A stretch of 64,000 bases of DNA from an uncultured Rhodospirillaceae bacterium (GTDB lineage Bacteria; Pseudomonadota; Alphaproteobacteria; Azospirillales; Azospirillaceae), in assembly GCA_937927415.1 (NCBI GenBank), contig CALBDS010000004.1:248001-312000 (forward strand), written 5' to 3'. The notes below the pieces were generated by a model. It was not told where the DNA came from. It did no database searches and saw only the letters and a program-made list of their open reading frames with translations. Numbering within the stretch: position 1 is the first letter of the stretch; every line of letters begins with the position of its first letter. The position numbers and the translations under genes were made by a program. Below, one piece after another: positions 59,827-64,000 of the stretch.

Positions 59827-59948
59827 CCCGCCGGGATGGCGTTCCGTGGCACGCTCTGGCATGGCTGCATTGCCGGGTCCGCTTGATGTCCGCTCCATCA
59901 GAGTGACGTGACGCGGCCTCTCAATCGTACCCCTCTTCCCATGCCCGA

Positions 59949-60659
59949 TTGCACGAGGCATTCTTCAACCATCAAGCCCGTGCGATTGGGGAGATGGCAT
60001 TGCAGGAAGATGCGTTACGACTGGCCGGTGACCAGCGAGCCTTTCACGGACCAGGCGCTCCCACCGGGGTTATCGCTGATTTCTGGAGGTGGGCGTTCAG
60101 CGATCTTCTTGTGAACACCACGCGCGGCGTGTTCGCCGAGTGGATGGTCGCGAGGCTGCTGGACATTCCTCTGGCGCCGGATCGGGTCGAGTGGGATGCC
60201 TACGATCTGGTAACGCCGGAAGGGGTGAAGATCGAGGTGAAGTGCGGTTCCTACCGCCAGCGGTGGCACACCCATCACCCAAGTTCCAAGATCATCTTTT
60301 CAGGGCTGCGGGCACGCACATGGTCCGCCGAGACGGGCCTCTTTGCCGATGAACGGTCCTACAACTCGGATTTTTACGTTTTTTGCGTCCAGACAGAGAC
60401 GGACGCCAGCAGATGGGATGCCTTCGATCTCAGTCAATGGCGGTTCTATGTCTTACGCCGGGATGCAGTCGTGAAGCTCAATCAGGACTCGGTCGGGCTG
60501 GTGACATTGCGACGGATGGCGCCTGAGATGGATGCACCGGCGTTCCAGGTGGCGATGTCACAGGAGATAGCCATCCTGTCGGCCACCGGCAAAATTGAGC
60601 AGCCCCCGATCCACACCGGGGGCTTCAGTGCGCTCGATCACTTGGAGAACGATAGGTGA
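59949..60659 (+). CDS. Uncharacterised protein with a PD-(D/E)xK nuclease-like motif
   Basis: 236 residues from TTG 59949 (ATG 59994 is the alternative). The central region WDAYDLVTPEGVKIEVKCGSYRQ has D, then ExK after about ten residues, as in PD-(D/E)xK nuclease folds. An upstream glutamate is in FAEWMVARLL. Later strands FYVFCVQTE and WRFYVLRRDAVVKL fit a restriction-endonuclease-like core. It is an orphan, with no methyltransferase beside it. It may be a phage or island cargo gene. It overlaps the next minus-strand gene by 22 bases at the 3' ends. Confidence 0.6.
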   Translation: MHEAFFNHQARAIGEMALQEDALRLAGDQRAFHGPGAPTGVIADFWRWAFSDLLVNTTRGVFAEWMVARLLDIPLAPDRVEWDAYDLVTPEGVKIEVKCGSYRQRWHTHHPSSKIIFSGLRARTWSAETGLFADERSYNSDFYVFCVQTETDASRWDAFDLSQWRFYVLRRDAVVKLNQDSVGLVTLRRMAPEMDAPAFQVAMSQEIAILSATGKIEQPPIHTGGFSALDHLENDR

Positions 60660-60850
60660 GCGATGGCGTCATTCAGGTGACGTGCCAGCCGACGCGCATC
60701 ATCGTCGGTCTGGCCGGGCCGAAGCTGTAGCCATACGATGCCGCCCTTCATGAACGCTATGTCACCGCCGCACGATTCCAGAACCAGTCGGGGCGGCATG
60801 TCATCGCAGGCATCTTTCACGGCAAAGGTGATGCGGTGGGTGGTGGTCAT
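60638..60850 (-). CDS. Small prophage-type protein, unknown
   Basis: 70 residues. AAGGAG precedes the ATG with good spacing. No motif is recognised; MPPRLVLESCGGDIAFMKGG and a C-terminal helix ARRLARHLNDAIAHL are the visible features. Last gene of the minus-strand phage set. Confidence 0.6.
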   Translation of the reverse strand: MTTTHRITFAVKDACDDMPPRLVLESCGGDIAFMKGGIVWLQLRPGQTDDDARRLARHLNDAIAHLSFSK

Positions 60851-60868
60851 GATCGACTCTCCTTTGGC

Positions 60869-61198
60869 TTAAATTGATTCCCATCGGGCCGCCTGGATCA
60901 GGTCTACCCCGACGGCCAGCGCACGGGCTGGGCTGAGTTCCATGCGCGCGATGGCATCGGCACCTTGATAGATCGTCATCGTGATCGGCTCACCATGGCC
61001 GGGATGGGTGACGATGATCCGTTCCCCGGCGGGCGCGTCCGGTGGCGCCGCAGCCCGGTCGAGGGCCAACAGAACGGCGTCTGCATCCGCGATCAGGCGC
61101 ATGAGGCCGGGCAGCAGGTGTTTTTCCCCCGCAAGTTCTTCTACGGCACCGTCGCGGAAGGTGCGGAGTTTCAGGCAGAGGGCATCGAGGTCAGCCAT
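60869..61198 (-). CDS. Prophage protein of unknown function
   Basis: 109 residues with helical N-terminal half (LDALCLKLRTFRDGAVEELA) and a beta-rich part (ERIIVTHPGHGEPITMTIYQ). Its ATG overlaps the stop of the upstream gene by 8 bases, indicating a phage-like compact operon. Confidence 0.65.
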   Translation of the reverse strand: MADLDALCLKLRTFRDGAVEELAGEKHLLPGLMRLIADADAVLLALDRAAAPPDAPAGERIIVTHPGHGEPITMTIYQGADAIARMELSPARALAVGVDLIQAARWESI

Positions 61199-61769
61199 TA
61201 TCGGCCACCGCCATCAGCCCAGCCCGAAGCGCGGACAATTCGAGTTGCGCCATTTCGCGGTCTTCCCGACAATCCAGGATCAGGGGAGCCTCATCGTTGG
61301 CCGTGATGCGCCAGAGAACCAAGCTGGGGAGTGGAAGGCGGCGGCGCTTTGCATCGGCATCAGCGGGCCGGAGCGCGCGCCACGCAGCCCGAAGCCGCTT
61401 CGGCCACGAGTTCAGCGCCGTATCGTCGGGTGCGATGCCAGGCCATGACCAGGGCCGGGCCATGACCGCAAACGCCCGCCCCGCCGCGGCGTGATTGGGG
61501 GAGATCAACTTCTTCGCCTCAAGCGCCGCAAGGTGATCGAGGATGACGGGCAATGGCACGTCCACAGCGACACGGATGCCGAGCACAGATTCGAACGCGG
61601 CGAGAACGCGGGCCACCCTCTGGGGGGAAGCTCTGCCAGACAGCGCCATGACGGCAGCTGCCTTTTCCAACCCCGCGGCGATCTCGAAACGTTTCAGCGT
61701 GCCAAATTCGGACGCAGCCACTGCCGCACGGATGGCCGACACATCGGCTTCGGGAAGGATCAGCGGCAT
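61191..61769 (-). CDS. Prophage protein of unknown function
   Basis: 192 residues from ATG 61769 (61781 possible). Helical N-terminus (EADVSAIRAAVAASEFGTLK), a basic middle (RPADADAKRRRLPLPS) and no recognised domain. It lies directly downstream of the head-closure gene and overlaps it by 10 bases, a position where tail-terminator or tail genes are usual. Confidence 0.6.
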   Translation of the reverse strand: MPLILPEADVSAIRAAVAASEFGTLKRFEIAAGLEKAAAVMALSGRASPQRVARVLAAFESVLGIRVAVDVPLPVILDHLAALEAKKLISPNHAAAGRAFAVMARPWSWPGIAPDDTALNSWPKRLRAAWRALRPADADAKRRRLPLPSLVLWRITANDEAPLILDCREDREMAQLELSALRAGLMAVADNG

Positions 61770-62119
61770 TGGAGAACCCACGTTGCGCCAGCCGGATCGC
61801 TGCGCACGCTGATAATCGTCAACGTGGCACCGTTGGCGGCGACGGTGTCAGTTGCAGGGTTCGGGGTAATCGGCAGCGTGGTTGCTAGGATCAGCACCTT
61901 GCGGTCGCCAGCCAGCACGATGTTGTTCGCGATTTCGTACGAACTGAAGGAGTCGATAAACCCGCGTGCGGTGTGGTCGGTGGTCGTGCCGGGCACGACG
62001 CCTCCGGTGCCGGGATCATAGTACCCGCCGGTGGTCCGGCTGACGGTCACGGGGTACATCACGCCCCGCAATGCCTGTCCCACTGTCCGCGCGATCGGTC
62101 CTTTAAGCGGGCTGGTCAT
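61760..62119 (-). CDS. Putative phage head-closure / head-tail joining protein
   Basis: 119 residues. The pattern MYPVTVSRTTGGYYDPGTGGVV and GFIDSFSSYEIANNIVLAGDRKVL resembles small beta-rich head-closure or minor structural proteins that follow the connector gene. Assignment rests mainly on size, composition and order. Its ATG overlaps the upstream stop (ATGA). Confidence 0.55.
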   Translation of the reverse strand: MTSPLKGPIARTVGQALRGVMYPVTVSRTTGGYYDPGTGGVVPGTTTDHTARGFIDSFSSYEIANNIVLAGDRKVLILATTLPITPNPATDTVAANGATLTIISVRSDPAGATWVLQCR

Positions 62120-62604
62120 CAGAACACCATCTGGACGGAGTTCTGGGACGTGCCGCCGGGCGGGCACAGCAGCGGGGCGATGATGGCCTGCACCAGATCG
62201 GGCAGCCGGCGGACGGGGGCGGCACCCGCGTATTCGACCTTCACGCTGCCGGCAGTCACAGCGCGGACACCACGGTTTCCGTCGTCTGCCGTCCGATCTT
62301 CCGTCAGCAGGTTCAGCGCCAATTCAGCCGTCGCATCGCGCACGGGCTGGGGAATGATGGTGCTGGCGATGGCTCGGCCTTCCGCGTCAACTGCACCTTG
62401 ACGGGGCCACGCCAGCAATTGCGACGTGCTGGTGATGGTCCCCTGCCACCGCTCACGGTTCAGGAAGGCGGTTGCCATCTTCAGCGCCTTTTCCTTGTCG
62501 GCGGTGGTCGCACCGCTCCAGGTCGTGGAGTAGAGGCGGGCTGCCATGTAGCTGTCGGCATCGCCAACAGACAGGAAGCTATCTGTGCCAACCGTAATCG
62601 CCAT
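62119..62604 (-). CDS. DnaT-like / head-tail connector phage protein
   Basis: 161 residues. The N-terminus MAITVGTDSFLSVGDADSYM followed by LYSTTWSGATTADKEKALKM and a FLNRERWQG segment matches the small phage protein family annotated DnaT-like or gp6-like connector. It probably forms part of the neck. ATG 62604 is preferred to the GTG three codons upstream. Confidence 0.7.
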   Translation of the reverse strand: MAITVGTDSFLSVGDADSYMAARLYSTTWSGATTADKEKALKMATAFLNRERWQGTITSTSQLLAWPRQGAVDAEGRAIASTIIPQPVRDATAELALNLLTEDRTADDGNRGVRAVTAGSVKVEYAGAAPVRRLPDLVQAIIAPLLCPPGGTSQNSVQMVF

Positions 62605-62739
62605 GATGGGCACCTATCGGGAAGGGAATGGCCGGGGCCGTCTCGGGAGGGAGACTCCCCGGCTGCCGATGTTTTTCATGTGCGCCCACCCATCGGCTGG
62701 GACGCTCCGGCACTGCCTCTCGGCACCCGCTGGCCTGGA

Positions 62740-63129
62740 TCAGGCCACCGGACTCAGGAAACATCCATACGTGATGGATGGGGTGGTGCCGCTGGCGGTC
62801 AGCTTGCAGCGGATGGCAGCCGCGTTCGGGTCCAGCTTGGCGATCAGTTCGGAGCTGGCCGTCAGGACATAGCGTCCGGTGGCAGAGACCGAGACGGCGG
62901 CGACCTGAACCGGGGAGTCGGAGAACGCGGCCAAGCTGTCCGTTTCGAGGGACAGTGCATAGGCTTCATTGCCAGACGACGTGTCCAGCGCGGTCACGTC
63001 AAAGGTGGCCTGGATCGTGCTCGCATGGCGCACGTCCAGGGCGATGCCGGTCTCTGCGACGGTCGCGGTTTCCGCGCCGTCGTCGATATCACGAAGCAGC
63101 AGTGCCGCGTCGAAGGTGCGGGAGGTCAT
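62740..63129 (-). CDS. Phage capsid cement/decoration-like protein
   Basis: 129 residues, beta-rich, placed directly after the capsid gene. Segments SRTFDAALLLRDIDDGAETA and LDVRHASTIQATFDVTALD resemble Bbp16-type capsid cement proteins of Bordetella phage-like capsids. AAGGAG precedes the ATG. Family assignment is from pattern and order. Confidence 0.65.
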   Translation of the reverse strand: MTSRTFDAALLLRDIDDGAETATVAETGIALDVRHASTIQATFDVTALDTSSGNEAYALSLETDSLAAFSDSPVQVAAVSVSATGRYVLTASSELIAKLDPNAAAIRCKLTASGTTPSITYGCFLSPVA

Positions 63130-63141
63130 TGCCGTGTCTCC

Positions 63142-64000
63142 TTATGCCGGCTGGTTGATCCAGCGCAGGCGGGCCGCCGCGCGGGGATTGGCGATGACGA
63201 TGCCGCTGTACCATTCGGTGCGGGTCCGATAGGCCGGCTTTGAGTCCAGTTCCCCCAGATCACGAACCGACATGGGTTCGGTCTGGATACCGAACATGCT
63301 GCCCAGGCCGAAGGAAGCCGCGAAAATCGAAGTCGTGTCGGCATTGCCGCTGCCATCGTCCTCGGTGAAGGGCAGGATGGCGTTACCGGCGGCGTCTTCG
63401 TCGATTTCGGCAATGGGCGTGCCGCCATAGGACAGAAGCTGGCGACCGAACCCGTCCTGAACGGTCTCAATCGCCTGCCCGGCGGCACGGATCAGCTTGT
63501 TGACGGCGCGGCGCATGGTGCGGTTCATCAACAGCACCTTGTTGTCACCGCGCACAGCGTCCAACAACTCGTCCAGCTTGTCGAGCGTAAGCGCGGCCCC
63601 GCCGGCCCCACCGGCATTCACCACCTGGCTACCAGTCAGACGACGCTTCAGCCCGTCGAACTGCCGGGGATCGGCGCTGGTGTCGCCGCTGAAAAACGTC
63701 GAAAGCCAGGACAGCGACAGGCTCTTGGCCTTCAGCGCATCGTGCGCGGCGCGGACGTTCGCGGAGCCGACGCCCATTTTCACCAGGGCCACGTCGAAAT
63801 CGCTGTCGCCGCCGCAGATGGTCAGGGACTCCGTGACGGGGTTCAAGACGCCCGTGCTTTCCGCATAGGCTTCGTTCAGGCCACGGAACGCCACACCCGG
63901 CAATGCTTCTTCGACATTGTACTTGTAGGCATTGCCCGCGATGTCCTGGAACGGCATCCGCTCCAGCACCGGATTGACGTTGGCGAACGTCTCGATGACG
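63142..64000 (-). CDS. Phage major capsid protein (5' end outside window)
   Basis: About 286 codons are visible and the gene continues past the right edge (frame reads VIETFANVNPVLERMPFQDI at the edge). Segments GVLNPVTESLTICGGDSDFD, KVLLMNRTMRRAVNKLIRA, GTPIAEIDEDAAGN and TRTEWYSGIVIANPRAAARL fit HK97-fold major capsid proteins. It is first of the visible head genes and 12 bases before the cement gene. Confidence 0.88.
   Translation of the reverse strand, partial: VIETFANVNPVLERMPFQDIAGNAYKYNVEEALPGVAFRGLNEAYAESTGVLNPVTESLTICGGDSDFDVALVKMGVGSANVRAAHDALKAKSLSLSWLSTFFSGDTSADPRQFDGLKRRLTGSQVVNAGGAGGAALTLDKLDELLDAVRGDNKVLLMNRTMRRAVNKLIRAAGQAIETVQDGFGRQLLSYGGTPIAEIDEDAAGNAILPFTEDDGSGNADTTSIFAASFGLGSMFGIQTEPMSVRDLGELDSKPAYRTRTEWYSGIVIANPRAAARLRWINQPA

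Larger units (their letters stand above)
59742..64000. mobile_element. Prophage end (tRNA-Thr-adjacent), continues beyond window
   Basis: Phage head genes run on the minus strand from the right edge: major capsid (partial), capsid cement, DnaT-like/connector, head-closure, then small unknown genes. Next comes a plus-strand gene with a nuclease-like motif, and then the tRNA. The region looks less GC-rich than its surroundings. No integrase, terminase, portal or tail gene is seen in this end. If the tRNA 3' end is the attachment site, the morphogenesis module is truncated between head and tail genes. The other boundary is off the window. Confidence 0.65.

Noticed and set aside
59820..59885. Second sigma-54 promoter near TGGCACGCTC
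   Set aside because: The -12 element lacks the required GC at N10 spacing from GG.
1..64000. CRISPR arrays, rRNA genes, insertion sequences and a phage integrase
   Set aside because: No regularly spaced repeats, rRNA-like sequence, transposase motifs or recombinase motifs were seen; the only tandem repeat is the two-copy unit at 59794-59826.

Overview
The window is a high-GC, densely packed bacterial chromosome segment. Gene content points to an alphaproteobacterium of the Rhodospirillales/Azospirillaceae type: an F0 ATP synthase operon in the order atpI-atpB-atpE-atpF'-atpF separate from F1, a DctA/DctBD C4-dicarboxylate system with a sigma-54 promoter, a malic enzyme fused to a phosphotransacetylase-like domain, PmbA, an alphaproteobacterial-type RecA, and four chemoreceptors plus a membrane histidine kinase in 64 kb. 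I do not assign a species.

Layout. 1-8.7 kb is a C4-dicarboxylate/pyruvate block: maeB (cut by the left edge), dctA, the divergent dctBD pair with a textbook sigma-54/enhancer intergenic region, a small acidic protein and pyk. 8.7-12.9 kb holds a membrane protein and a putative lipid module: a PlcP/LpxH-type metallophosphoesterase coupled to a GT4 glycosyltransferase, divergent from a diacylglycerol-kinase-family enzyme. 12.9-20.9 kb carries a His/Asp-rich secreted protein, pmbA, an aminotransferase, a small membrane protein, a gamma-glutamyltransferase-like lipoprotein that lacks the catalytic threonines, an M48 protease with TPR-like C-terminus, a DsbA-type oxidoreductase and a GNAT enzyme. 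20.9-31.1 kb carries a PAS-(degenerate GGDEF)-EAL protein, a universal stress protein, a chemoreceptor, a methyltransferase, recA, a sensor kinase and a LigB-type dioxygenase. 31.2-33.9 kb is the F0 operon. 34-45.2 kb has SCO1, an isochorismatase/GlxA-type pair, a chemoreceptor-bacteriohemerythrin fusion, mobA divergent from a large polyferredoxin, another chemoreceptor, and moaA behind a strongly structured leader.

45.2-59.4 kb starts with a 170-bp multi-hairpin repeat, followed by nadK, a secreted phosphoesterase, membrane proteins, a SpoU methyltransferase, a tail-anchored protein with a sigma-70 region 1.1-like domain, msrA, a PAS protein coupled to an FtsK-type translocase without membrane segments, a Kef-type antiporter and an 876-residue chemoreceptor. 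A tRNA-Thr(CGT) at 59.7 kb marks the likely edge of a prophage. From there to the right end there are phage head genes on the minus strand (capsid, cut by the right edge; cement; connector; head-closure) and small unknown genes. No tail genes or integrase lie between them and the tRNA, so this end looks truncated.

How it fits together: DctA takes up malate/succinate under DctBD and RpoN control, and MaeB and Pyk feed pyruvate. MobA, MoaA and the polyferredoxin suggest molybdoenzyme metabolism. The receptors, the EAL protein and the hemerythrin fusion indicate a motile organism that senses oxygen or redox. The most unusual items are the sigma-1.1 tail-anchored protein, the soluble PAS-coupled FtsK paralogue, the threonine-less GGT-like lipoprotein, the structured moaA leader and the truncated prophage edge. 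All functional statements come from reading the sequence without database searches.
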